Assembly (NCBI RefSeq): GCF_030064675.1
Contig: NZ_CP116413.1
Coordinates: 4,310,001 to 4,374,000 of the forward strand
Length of the DNA: 64,000 nucleotides
Direction: 5' to 3'
From: Crossiella sp. CA-258035
GTDB taxonomy: Bacteria > Actinomycetota > Actinomycetes > Mycobacteriales > Pseudonocardiaceae
A model generated the notes under the pieces. That model did not search any database and was not told the origin of the DNA. It saw only the letters and a list, made by a program, of their open reading frames with translations. Position 1 is the first letter of the stretch; each line of letters starts with the position of its first letter. The translations under genes and the position numbers were made by a program. This document shows positions 12,369-20,388 of this stretch, in pieces.

Positions 12369-12397
12369 AGAATATCGAAATCTGGGAGCGCTTCCAG
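12369..12397 (-). promoter_or_regulatory. Promoter and CebR-like operator of the LacI-family gene
   Basis: TGGGAGCGCTTCCA (12383-12396) differs from the two perfect glucanase operators at one base. It overlaps the -35 box and spacer of a predicted promoter, CTGGAA (12397-12392), 17 bases, TATTCT (12374-12369). This implies weak autorepression. Confidence 0.65.
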
Positions 12398-12495
12398 GCT
12401 GCTGACGGTTCCCATCCGGTTTCCGGCCGGTTACGGACCGGGATGGGCATGCCGTTGACGCGCGGGCGGGTCAGGACTCACCGCCCGGGGGCGGA

Positions 12496-13065
12496 TCAGG
12501 CCAGTGCCGCCGCCAGCAGCGCGCTCGCCGCGGTCCGGGCCACCGCGCTCGCGCCCGGATCGCGGTCGGTGCGGGTGGCGTGCCCGGTGCCGTCGTAGAC
12601 CAGGTGCAGCTGGTGCGCGAGTGCCGCGGGATCCTTGGCCCCGGCCTGTTCGGCGAGCTCGGCGAACAGCCCGCGCACCCAGGCCCGGTACTCCCTGGTG
12701 GCCTGTTCCACCCGGTCGCCGGGCCGGGACTCCGCACTGGCGCGGTGGAAAGCGCAGCCCAGGTAGCCGCTTTCGGCGTACAGCGCGGCCTGGGCCTCGA
12801 AGACCGCGAGCACCTTGGCCTCCGGTGTCCCGGCCGCGTCGACTGCGGCCCGGATGCGCGCGGCCATCCGGTCCTGCCTGCCTTTGAGGTAGGCGTGGAT
12901 CAGCTCGTCCTTGCTGCCGAAGGTGTTGTACAGCGAGGCCTTGGCCACCCCGGCGTGCTCGATCACCCGGTCGATGCCCACCGAGCGCACGCCCTCGCGG
13001 TAGAACAACTCGTCGGCGGCGCTGAGCAAGCGCTCCCGGGCGGACACCTTGGCCGCGGTAGCCAT
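12496..13065 (-). CDS. TetR-family regulator of the adjacent MFS exporter
   Basis: A 189-residue TetR/AcrR repressor. The N-terminal HTH (about 25-52) includes VIEHAGVAKASLYNTFGSK, followed by a helical ligand domain. The gene lies 37 bases downstream of the MFS transporter on the same strand, so the two are probably cotranscribed. Paired TAGACA-N4-TGTCTA palindromes in front of the transporter are its likely operators. This is the usual layout of a drug-sensing repressor that controls its own efflux pump. The ligand is unknown. The start at 13065 was chosen over an upstream in-frame ATG because the family N-terminus begins here. Confidence 0.85.
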   Translation of the reverse strand: MATAAKVSARERLLSAADELFYREGVRSVGIDRVIEHAGVAKASLYNTFGSKDELIHAYLKGRQDRMAARIRAAVDAAGTPEAKVLAVFEAQAALYAESGYLGCAFHRASAESRPGDRVEQATREYRAWVRGLFAELAEQAGAKDPAALAHQLHLVYDGTGHATRTDRDPGASAVARTAASALLAAALA

Positions 13066-13102
13066 CCTCGCCACACTCCTTCGAACCGGACGAACCCACA
13101 GG

Positions 13103-14311
13103 TTACAGCCGCACCGGCACCGGCTCGGGATCACTCGTCCGCACCGGGGTGAGCAGCCGGACCAAGGCCAGCAGCGCCAGCGCGATCAGCACGCCGCCGT
13201 AGATCAGCGCCGCGCCCACCAGACCGGGACCGTGCACGACGAGGACTCCGGCGACCACCGCGGGCACCCCAAAACCGAGGTAGGACACCACGAACAGCAG
13301 CGAGAGCACCCCGGCCCGCTCGTGCGGCGCGGCCTGCGGCACCGAGGTGCGGAGGCCGCCCTGGAAACCCGCGCCGAAGCCGATCCCGGCGATCGCGGTG
13401 CCCAGGAAGAACACCGGCAGCGAACCGGCCTCCAGCCCGGCCAGGGTGACCGCCACGCCGATGATCAGCGCGACCACCCCGGTGCGCATGGTCCGGCCGG
13501 GGGACTGCGTGCGCAGCACCACCGTGGTCAGCGCCGCGACCCCGGCCATGGTGAACAGGCTCAGCCCGCCCAGCACCGGCGATCCGCCGCCACCGAGCCT
13601 GGTCACCAGCGCCGGGCCGAGCGCGCCGTAGAGCCCGGCCAGCGCCCACACCGCGAACAGCGCCGGCGCGGCGGTCAGCACCCTGGCCCGCACCGCCCTG
13701 GGCAGGGTGATCTCCGGCCGCAGGCTGGCCAGCGCGCCGGGGGCCCGGCTGACCGTCTCCCGCATCAGCGCGATCCCCAGTCCCTGCACCAGGAACACCA
13801 CCAGCAGGACCAGGTAGACCAGCTCGGTGGGCGCGGGCAGGTAGCTCACCAGCAGCGCGGAGAACAGCGCGCCCACCGCGGTGCCGATGCCGGGCGCGAC
13901 CGCGTTGGCCAGCTGCCCGCGCTGGGCGTCCAGGTCGAGCATGCCCGCCCCGAGCGCGCCGATCGCGGCCCCGGTGGCGACCCCCTGCACGACCCTGGCG
14001 ACCAGCAGTGCGGCCACCCCGTCGGCGGTGGCGAAGACCAGCATCGCGGCGGCCTGCACGACCAGCGCGACCAGCAGCACCGGCTTGCGGCCGAGGTGGT
14101 CGGAGAGCTTGCCCAGCACCAGCAGGGCGGCCAGCACGGACACCGCGTACACGCCGAAGACGATGGTGGTGGTGATCGGCGAGAACCCCCATTGCTGCTG
14201 GTAGAGGGCATACAGCGGGGTTGGTGCGCTGGAGGAGGCGAGCAGCGAGACGACCAGGGAGGCGAGCAGGTACAGCGCCGCCGAGTCCGGCAGCCGCGGG
14301 GTCCGGGCCAT
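13103..14311 (-). CDS. MFS transporter, probable drug exporter
   Basis: A 402-residue integral membrane protein with about twelve hydrophobic segments. It carries MFS motif A (GKLSDHLGRKP) between segments 2 and 3 and an alanine/glycine-rich exporter-type motif in VVQGVATGAAIGALGAG. Such proteins expel small hydrophobic compounds in exchange for protons. The start at 14311 has a clean GGAGGT ribosome site ten bases upstream; a much longer reading frame exists upstream but runs through the operators. It is followed by a TetR repressor gene and preceded by two matching operator palindromes, so expression is probably drug-inducible. Confidence 0.87.
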   Translation of the reverse strand: MARTPRLPDSAALYLLASLVVSLLASSSAPTPLYALYQQQWGFSPITTTIVFGVYAVSVLAALLVLGKLSDHLGRKPVLLVALVVQAAAMLVFATADGVAALLVARVVQGVATGAAIGALGAGMLDLDAQRGQLANAVAPGIGTAVGALFSALLVSYLPAPTELVYLVLLVVFLVQGLGIALMRETVSRAPGALASLRPEITLPRAVRARVLTAAPALFAVWALAGLYGALGPALVTRLGGGGSPVLGGLSLFTMAGVAALTTVVLRTQSPGRTMRTGVVALIIGVAVTLAGLEAGSLPVFFLGTAIAGIGFGAGFQGGLRTSVPQAAPHERAGVLSLLFVVSYLGFGVPAVVAGVLVVHGPGLVGAALIYGGVLIALALLALVRLLTPVRTSDPEPVPVRL

Positions 14312-14332
14312 GCCGGGCACCTCCAGATTGAG

Positions 14333-14378
14333 TAGACAGGTCTGTTCAGTCCCAGTCGACCATAGACAGGTCTGTCTA
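14333..14378. promoter_or_regulatory. Tandem TetR-type operators upstream of the MFS gene
   Basis: TAGACAGGTCTGTTCA (14333-14348) and TAGACAGGTCTGTCTA (14363-14378) start 30 bases apart, about three helical turns. The second has perfect six-base arms around GGTC; the first has one arm mismatch. They lie 22-67 bases upstream of the MFS start. Confidence 0.65.
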
Positions 14379-14403
14379 CTTCGGCAAGCAGGTGCGATTC
14401 TGA

Positions 14404-14758
14404 CCACGGCCGTTCCTGAGGGACCCGACCGCGGTGGACCGCTGGGTCGCCCCGGACTACCGCCAGCACAGCTCACTCGCCGCCGACGGCCCGGAGGCCC
14501 TGCGCGCACTGGTCGCCGGCCTGCCCGACGGCTTCCGCTACGAACTGGCCAGGGTGGTCGCCGACCGCCGAGCGCTGGGCGGAGCAGGGCAAGCACCTGC
14601 GGTACAAGACCGTGCACCGGGTGGTGGCCGAGGGCGAGTTCGGCGTCCCGGTGGCCTACTGGGACCTCTTCCGGGTCCACAGTGGACGGATCGTCGAGCA
14701 CTGGGACGTCATCGCGCCGGTCCCGTCGGCGCTGCCGCACGACAACGGCATCTGCTGA
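14404..14758 (+). pseudogene. Frameshifted, N-terminally truncated SnoaL-like protein
   Basis: Translation from 14404 gives a SnoaL/NTF2-like stretch (DPTAVDRWVAPDYRQHS, then DGPEALRALVAGLPDGF) up to about 14565. The reading then shifts by one base: from 14576 the matching C-terminal half continues in another frame (KHLRYKTVHRVVAEGEF and VHSGRIVEHWDVIAPVP) to the TGA at 14756-14758. A stop at 14401 and the lack of a first strand and ribosome site mean the N-terminus is missing too. The family comprises small cone-shaped cyclases or isomerases and proteins of unknown function. The gene is almost certainly dead here, unless the frameshift is a sequencing error. Confidence 0.7.
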
Positions 14759-14781
14759 CGTGTGCCAGCTGCTGGCCGCGG

Positions 14782-15444
14782 TCAGCCCTGCTCCCGCTCC
14801 CGGAACGCCCCGGGGGACACTCCGGCCTCCCTGGTGAAGAACTTGCCGAGGTTGGTGGGCTCGGTGAACCCCAGCCGACGGCTGATCGCAGCTACCGGCA
14901 GGTCGGTCTGCGCGAGAAACCGCTTGGCCGCCAAGGCAACCCGCTCGTCGATCAGTGCCTTGGCGGTCCGCCCGGTGACCGCCTGGCATGCCCGGTTGAG
15001 CCCGCGCAGCGAGTAGCCGACCCTGGCCGCGTAGTCGGCGGCGTTGCGGTTGCTCGCGAAGGACCGCTCCAGCTCCTCCCGGAACCGGGAGAACGGCCCG
15101 TCAGCGGGTTCGGCGACCAGGCCGGGCAACCGCGCCAGCCGCAGCAGCAGCGCGCCGAGCAGGTGCCGCAACAGCTCCGCCGTCACCGGCGAGGGCGTCT
15201 CCCGCACCGCCCGCCGGTACTCCCGCACCAGCTCGGTCGTGGCCGCGATCAGTCCACCCCACTCCGGCAGCGGCACCGCGCGCGCCGCGGGCGCGAACGG
15301 GCTCACCAGCGGCCGGGCGTGCGCCAGCCGCGGCGGGAAGCCCGGCGTGAACAAGGCGACGAACCCGGTCAGTACCCCGTTGGCGGGTCGCGTGCGGGCG
15401 GCTTCGGCCAGCGCCTTGGCCGCCGTGACGATGACGGCGTTCAC
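14782..15444 (-). CDS. AraC-family regulator, short N-terminus
   Basis: A 220-residue protein whose last 100 residues are a double helix-turn-helix AraC domain (SLRGLNRACQAVTGRTAKAL, then AAISRRLGFTEPTNLGKFF). Typical members have about 290 residues with an N-terminal cupin sensor; here only the end of that region is left (TGFVALFTPGFPPRL), preceded by about 25 unrelated alanine-rich residues. The GTG start has a perfect AGGAGGT, so it may be expressed, but the sensor is truncated or replaced. It lies 43 bases downstream of a PadR regulator on the same strand. Its target may have been the neighbouring dead SnoaL-like gene. Function is inferred only from the HTH. Confidence 0.75.
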   Translation of the reverse strand: MNAVIVTAAKALAEAARTRPANGVLTGFVALFTPGFPPRLAHARPLVSPFAPAARAVPLPEWGGLIAATTELVREYRRAVRETPSPVTAELLRHLLGALLLRLARLPGLVAEPADGPFSRFREELERSFASNRNAADYAARVGYSLRGLNRACQAVTGRTAKALIDERVALAAKRFLAQTDLPVAAISRRLGFTEPTNLGKFFTREAGVSPGAFREREQG

Positions 15445-15487
15445 GGGAACCTCCTGATGATGTGTTGATCGGCCAGGAGGTGCCGGA

Positions 15488-16060
15488 TCAGGTCTCGTCG
15501 AGCAGCCGTAGTCCGTCCCGGGCCCAGGCGATCCTGGTTCTGGCCACGGCCGCCTGTCCGGCGAACACGTGTGCCTTCAGTTTGACCATCCGGTCGTGCT
15601 CGGTTGCCGGCCGGTGGCCGATCCGTTCCTTGAACAGCTCGGTGTCCTTGGCCAGCAGCCGGGCGCTGTGCGCCGCCGCGTGCTCGGCCACGGCCTCCTG
15701 CTCGGCGATGAACTCGGTCAGCACCCGCTTGGCCGCCGCCGGCTCCACCAGGTCGAAGTAGAGCGCCTGCACGTCCAGCGCGTCCCGGCTCGGCGGGCTG
15801 GCGTGCGGGGTGCCGACCCACTCCCGCAGCTCGCGCAGCCCGGCCTTGGTGAGGGAGTAGACCGTCCTGGTCCGGCCGCCGGTCTGGTGCTGAGTGCCCT
15901 CGATCAGCCCGGCGGCCGCCATGGTCTTCAGCGCCGGGTAGATCTGGCTCTGCGGCGCTGACCAGACCCAGCGGGTGGAGGCGCTGCACAGCTGGGTCAG
16001 CTCATAGCCGCTCATCGGCCGGGCTTCGAGTGCCCCGAGCAGAACGTGCTGAACAGACAT
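15488..16060 (-). CDS. PadR-family transcriptional regulator
   Basis: A 190-residue regulator with an N-terminal winged helix: VLLGALEARPMSGYEL, the SAPQSQIYPALKTMAAAGLI recognition helix, and a GRTRTVYSLTKAGLRELREW wing. A C-terminal Vir_C-like alpha-helical dimerisation domain (about 90-185) follows. PadR proteins usually repress detoxification or transport genes and respond to phenolics or drugs. It precedes the AraC-like gene on the same strand, and a small membrane protein gene ends 18 bases upstream of its start on the same strand. No clear operator was seen in that short gap, so its targets cannot be named. Confidence 0.85.
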   Translation of the reverse strand: MSVQHVLLGALEARPMSGYELTQLCSASTRWVWSAPQSQIYPALKTMAAAGLIEGTQHQTGGRTRTVYSLTKAGLRELREWVGTPHASPPSRDALDVQALYFDLVEPAAAKRVLTEFIAEQEAVAEHAAAHSARLLAKDTELFKERIGHRPATEHDRMVKLKAHVFAGQAAVARTRIAWARDGLRLLDET

Positions 16061-16078
16061 GTATCGAGCTTAATGTCC

Positions 16079-16456
16079 TCATCGGTTGATCCGCATGTGA
16101 CGGCGCGGTGCGGCGGAGCGCCTGCGGTGCACCAGGTGCGCGATGGCCACCACCACGCCGACCGCGATCACGATCCCGGTCACCAGCGGGCTCATGAACT
16201 TGGTCAGGCTCGGCGCGTCACTGGACCCGAGCAGCCAGAACGCCAGCGGCGTGGCGTAGGCGACCGCGCTCGCCGCGCTCCACCAGCGCAGGGCGCGCAG
16301 CCGGGGGTCGCGCAGGGTGCTGATCAGCAGGACGAGCACGGGGAAGCCGGAGAGCAGGCCGAAGCCGCCGAGCACGAAGACGGGAAAGGCCCAGGCCGCG
16401 ATGGGCACGGCCAGTGCGGGGCGGTGGGTGCGGGTGCGTTGCGGGGTGGTGGTCAT
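16079..16456 (-). CDS. Small membrane protein of unknown function
   Basis: A 125-residue protein with about four hydrophobic segments (near 14-30, 33-47, 60-76 and 88-108) and an arginine-rich tail. I do not recognise the family. Its ATG overlaps the stop of the preceding SRPBCC pseudogene as ATGA, so it was once translationally coupled to that gene; with the upstream partner broken, its expression is uncertain. Together with the divergent TetR gene this looks like a small regulated two-gene unit. Confidence 0.65.
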   Translation of the reverse strand: MTTTPQRTRTHRPALAVPIAAWAFPVFVLGGFGLLSGFPVLVLLISTLRDPRLRALRWWSAASAVAYATPLAFWLLGSSDAPSLTKFMSPLVTGIVIAVGVVVAIAHLVHRRRSAAPRRHMRINR

Positions 16457-16856
16457 GGCTGTTGCTCCTCGAGGTCGGGGTGGTGGTCAGGCGGGCAGAC
16501 GGGGGGCGCGGACTCGATCTGCTTGCCGGTCCAGCTCTCCTCGGTGCGCACGATGACGCCGCCCTTGACCTTGACGAAGTTCCACACGTGCACGCCCTCG
16601 TCGATGCGCAGCCCCTCGCCGATGGCGGGCCCGCTCCAGCGGACGCACTGGTTGTGCTTGACCTGCTTGACCGAGGAGGTGATCACCAGGGTGGTCGCGG
16701 GGGTGACCGGCGTGGCCGGGGCCGGGGTGGTCCACCGGAACCACGAACCCTTGCGGCCTGGGCCGGGGCGGCCGCGGCGAGGATGTCGGCGGCGGCGAGC
16801 GGGACGGCGGTCAGGGCGGCGCGCAGCCGGGCCGGGCTGGCGTTGGTGCTGGTCAT
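16453..16856 (-). pseudogene. SRPBCC-family protein with internal deletion
   Basis: From the ATG at 16856, preceded by a GGAGCAA-like ribosome site, the first 33 or so codons read TSTNASPARLRAALTAVPLA, a plausible SRPBCC start. The matching C-terminal half (GSWFRWTTPAPATPVTPATT, then GPAIGEGLRIDEGVHVWNF and VRTEESWTG) lies in a different frame and ends at 16453. The central strand/helix region of about 40-60 residues is missing at the junction near 16745-16755. SRPBCC proteins form a lipid- or polyketide-binding START-like fold. The reading is broken by a deletion that also shifts the frame. The TetR gene opposite was probably its regulator. Confidence 0.65.
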
Positions 16857-16896
16857 GGCGTTGCTCCTGGCTGAGGTGTAAGCGCCTATCGCGTTT

Positions 16897-16959
16897 GTTA
16901 GAAGCTATAACTCGGCCAGTCGAGGTGTCAATAGCGAAAGTGAGAGGGTCTAACTAGAC
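16897..16959. promoter_or_regulatory. Candidate TetR operators in the SRPBCC/TetR divergent gap
   Basis: GTCTAACTAGAC (16948-16959) has perfect five-base arms, and GTTAGAAGCTATAAC (16897-16911) is a looser palindrome carrying the same GTTA/TAAC ends. Both sit in the AT-richer part of the divergent intergenic region. Confidence 0.4.
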
Positions 16960-16995
16960 TTCGGCCGTGTCAGGCCGAGAGATGGGGAGTGACCG

Positions 16996-17634
16996 GTGAC
17001 GGAGCAGAGCCCGCGGGAGCGCTACCGGGCCCAGGTGCGTGAGCAGATCAAGGAGCGCGCGTGGGAGCAGATCGCCGCGGCCGGCGTGCCGGCCTTGTCG
17101 CTCAACGCGATCGCCAAACAGGTGGGCCTGAGCGGCCCCGCCCTGTACCGGTACTTCGCCAGCCGCGACGAGCTGATCACCGCGCTGATCCGGGACGCCT
17201 ACCGCAGCCTGGCCGACACCGTCCGCGCGGCCTTCGACGCCGGCGCCGACCTGGCCGGGCTGGCCGCCGTGATGCGGGAGTGGGCGCGCGCCGACCCGCA
17301 GCGGTACTTCCTCATCTACGGCACGCCGGTGCCCGGCTACCACGCGCCTGCGGACACCACCGCGATCTCCTCGGAGGTCATGACGGTGCTGATGGAGGCC
17401 TGCGCCGCACTGCCCTCGGACCGGCCGCCGACCCCGTTCGACACCCACCTGGACGGCCACCGCGACTGGGCGGGCGGCCACCCGGCCCCGGCCGCCGCCC
17501 TGCACCGCGCGCTGTCCTTCTGGACCCGCCTGCACGGCGTGCTCTCGCTGGAGCTCGCCGGTCACTTCGCCGGGATGGGGTTCGACCCCGACCTGCTCTT
17601 CGCCGAGGAACTGGCCGCGCTGCTGGCGGAGTGA
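16996..17634 (+). CDS. TetR/AcrR-family regulator
   Basis: A 212-residue TetR protein with an N-terminal HTH (NAIAKQVGLSGPALYRYFAS at about 36-55) and a C-terminal WHG-type ligand domain (MREWARADPQRYFLIYGTPV near 93-112 and SFWTRLHGVLSLELAGHF near 175). The GTG start follows GGGGAG. It is divergent from the SRPBCC pseudogene and membrane protein and probably represses them and itself through palindromes in the shared gap. It is convergent with the NmrA-like gene, six bases apart. Ligand unknown. Confidence 0.87.
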   Translation: MTEQSPRERYRAQVREQIKERAWEQIAAAGVPALSLNAIAKQVGLSGPALYRYFASRDELITALIRDAYRSLADTVRAAFDAGADLAGLAAVMREWARADPQRYFLIYGTPVPGYHAPADTTAISSEVMTVLMEACAALPSDRPPTPFDTHLDGHRDWAGGHPAPAAALHRALSFWTRLHGVLSLELAGHFAGMGFDPDLLFAEELAALLAE

Positions 17635-17640
17635 GCGTGG

Positions 17641-18348
<708 letters not shown>

Positions 18349-18379
18349 CTTCCCGCTCCCACCACTCGTGTCCCGCCGG

Positions 18380-18417
18380 ACTTACGTTGTAAGTCACGCT
18401 AGGCTTACTATGTAAGT
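18380..18417. promoter_or_regulatory. Tandem CTTAC-N3-GTAAG operators
   Basis: ACTTACGTTGTAAGT (18380-18394, perfect six-base arms) and GCTTACTATGTAAGT (18403-18417, perfect five-base inner arms) have centres 23 bases apart, between the divergent NmrA-like and TetR genes. They are the likely operators of the adjacent TetR protein. Confidence 0.7.
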
Positions 18418-18439
18418 CCGTCAACCGGCAGGAGGAGCC

Positions 18440-19102
18440 ATGGGCGAACGCGGCGCGAAACCGAAACGGGCGCCGCTGAGCCGGGAACGGGTGGTCGCCG
18501 CCGCCCTGGCGCTGGCCGATGAGAAGGGCGCGGCCGGGGTGACCATGCGCGCGATCGCCGGCCAGCTGGGCGTGGAGGCGATGTCGCTGTACAACCACGT
18601 AGCCGGGCGCGAGGACATCCTCAACGGCATGGTCGACGCGGTCTTCGCCGAGATCGACCTGCCAGCAGCGGACACCGACTGGAAGCAGGCCATGCGCGCC
18701 CGCGCCACCGCCGCCCGCGCGGTCCTGCGCCGCCACCCGTGGGCCGTCGGCCTGCTGGACTCCCGCCGCCGGCCCGGCCCAGCCACCCTGCGCCACCACA
18801 ACGCTGTCCTGGGCGCACTGCGCGCGGGCGGCTTCTCCGTGGCGCTGGCCGCGCACGCCTTCTCGGTGATCGACAGCTACCTGTACGGCTTCGTGCTCCA
18901 GGAGTCGAGCCTGCCGTTCAGCAACCGCGCCGAACTGGACGAGGTCGCGGGCGAGATCCTGAGCGAGCTACCGGCCGAGGCGTACCCGCACCTGGCCGAG
19001 CTCATCGCCGACCACGCGCTGCGCCCGGACTACCAGTACGCCGACGAGTTCGACTTCGGCCTCGAGCTGATCCTGGACGCCCTGCACCCGGACCTGGCCT
19101 AG
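18440..19102 (+). CDS. TetR/AcrR-family regulator with TetR_C domain
   Basis: A 220-residue repressor. The HTH AIAGQLGVEAMSLYNHVAGR lies at about 38-57, in the arrangement seen in TetR-class proteins with a C-terminal TetR_C_1-like drug-binding domain (HAFSVIDSYLYGFVLQE, about 138-154). The start follows GGAGGAG. It is divergent from the NmrA-like reductase gene and should bind the two CTTAC/GTAAG palindromes to control both genes. The inducer is unknown. Confidence 0.87.
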   Translation: MGERGAKPKRAPLSRERVVAAALALADEKGAAGVTMRAIAGQLGVEAMSLYNHVAGREDILNGMVDAVFAEIDLPAADTDWKQAMRARATAARAVLRRHPWAVGLLDSRRRPGPATLRHHNAVLGALRAGGFSVALAAHAFSVIDSYLYGFVLQESSLPFSNRAELDEVAGEILSELPAEAYPHLAELIADHALRPDYQYADEFDFGLELILDALHPDLA

Positions 19103-19110
19103 CCGACCCG

Positions 19111-19135
19111 GATTCGCTGCCGCCGCAAGCGGATC
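19111..19135. terminator. Bidirectional stem-loop between TetR gene and small ORF
   Basis: Arms GATTCGCT (19111-19118) and AGCGGATC (19128-19135), with one mismatch and a nine-base loop, lie just after the TetR stop and overlap the final codon of the converging small ORF. Confidence 0.45.
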
Positions 19136-19331
19136 ACCGCGGCTGGGTCGCGGCGTGCAGCTGCTTGGCCAGCTCGGCCGCACGCCCCCGGCACTGCTCG
19201 CCCCGCGGCGGCTCGTTCTTGCCGGACACGAAGAACACGCTGTCAGGATCCAGCCAGCGAGCCTACGCCCCGATCCCCAGCCCGGTCGCGCGCTCATCCC
19301 GAGGCGTCGCGCGCCGGGGATTGTTGCCCAT
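19134..19331 (-). pseudogene. Small ORF interrupted by an amber codon
   Basis: An ATG at 19331 with a strong AAGGAG site opens 22 codons ending in TAG (19265-19263). The same frame continues without further stops for 42 codons (ARWLDPDSVFFVSGKNEPPR, then CRGRAAELAKQLHAATQPR) to TGA at 19134. Without the amber codon this would be a 65-residue protein. I do not recognise the family. The likeliest reading is a recent nonsense mutation; a true 22-residue peptide or readthrough cannot be excluded. This is the only coding potential in the gap between 19103 and 19420. Confidence 0.4.
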
Positions 19332-19420
19332 GACTCCTTCTCGACTGGTGCGAGGCCAGCAGGGATGACCGTTGTTGGCGCGGCCAGATCGCTGCCGGCG
19401 CCTGTGGCACAGTCGGCACC

Positions 19421-20353
19421 GTGCCGTTGGATGATCTGCCGGACTGGTTGCCGGCCTGGTGTGTGGACCAGTTGGGGGACGAGCCGGTCGGCGTGCTGTT
19501 CGAGGTGCGGTCGATATCGGCGGTGTTCGGGCTGCGGCTGGCCGCTGGGCGGGACGTCGTGGTGAAGGCGCGGGAGGACGACGGCCGGGCCGCGTCGTGT
19601 GTTGCCGCGCAGGCCCGGTTGGCGGAGCGGGGGTTTCCCTGTGCCCGGCCACTCACGCCAGTGGTCAGTGTTGATGACGCTGCCGGTGCGCTGGCCGTGC
19701 ACGCTGAGGAGTATCGGCCCGGCGGTGAACTGTTGCCTGGCGACTCGCCGGCGGTCGCCGTGCGCTACGCGGGGGTGTTCGCCCGGCTGATGGGCGAACT
19801 GGTCGACGTGGTTGTCGCGCCTCCGGTGCCGAATCCGCGCTGGGTGCGTTGGGACCACCCGGATTCCGGGTTGTGGCCGGCGATCGGGTTCCTGGACGAA
19901 CGGGACCAGAGCCTCGTGCCCGGGTACGTCCTCGACACGGCCGAGCGGGTCCGCGACCGGTTGCTGGCCGCCGACCTGCCGTGCGTGCTCGGCCACGCCG
20001 ACTTCGAGGCGCAGAACCTCCGCTGGCAGGACGGCCAGGTCTGGGCCGTGCACGACTGGGACAGCCTGGCGTGGCAGCCGGAGGCGGCGCTGGTGGGAGC
20101 GGCGAGTGGCGTGTTTCCCAAGACCGGGCCGGCCACGCTGCCGCCGATCGAGAGTTCCGAGGCGTTCCTGGTGGCCTACCAGGATCTTCGGGGGCGCCGG
20201 TTCACCGCGGCGGAGCTGGAGGTCGCGTGGGCGGCCAGCCTGTGGCCGGCGGCGCACGACGTCCGTTGGGAAGCACTGCACGGTAATCCCCCGGGGTCCG
20301 GTGACGCCCTCCGCGCGCAGGCAACCGACCGCCTCCGCCGAGCGAACGCCTAG
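19421..20353 (+). CDS. Aminoglycoside phosphotransferase-family (APH/choline kinase-like) protein
   Basis: A 310-residue kinase-like protein. The catalytic loop is HADFEAQN (about 192-199), corresponding to HxDxxxxN, followed by a metal-binding aspartate in VHDWDSL (about 208-214). An N-lobe lysine lies in DVVVKAREDD (about 47). This fold phosphorylates aminoglycosides, macrolides, choline or similar alcohols with ATP/GTP; closer assignment is not possible by eye. It starts at GTG without a strong ribosome site. Actinobacterial genomes carry many such genes of unknown substrate, so resistance should not be assumed. Confidence 0.8.
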   Translation: MPLDDLPDWLPAWCVDQLGDEPVGVLFEVRSISAVFGLRLAAGRDVVVKAREDDGRAASCVAAQARLAERGFPCARPLTPVVSVDDAAGALAVHAEEYRPGGELLPGDSPAVAVRYAGVFARLMGELVDVVVAPPVPNPRWVRWDHPDSGLWPAIGFLDERDQSLVPGYVLDTAERVRDRLLAADLPCVLGHADFEAQNLRWQDGQVWAVHDWDSLAWQPEAALVGAASGVFPKTGPATLPPIESSEAFLVAYQDLRGRRFTAAELEVAWAASLWPAAHDVRWEALHGNPPGSGDALRAQATDRLRRANA

Positions 20354-20388
20354 CCGCCAACACCAATGCCAGCGCGGGTTCGAGGCGA

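Noticed and set aside
13103-14989. A 628-residue version of the MFS transporter starting at 14989
   Set aside because: The extra N-terminus is low-complexity, crosses the TetR operators and the SnoaL-like remnant, and lacks a ribosome site; GGAGGT marks the start at 14311.
16487-16744. An 85-codon minus-strand ORF over the SRPBCC region
   Set aside because: Proline/histidine/arginine-rich reading in the wrong frame; the SRPBCC homology is in the adjacent frame.
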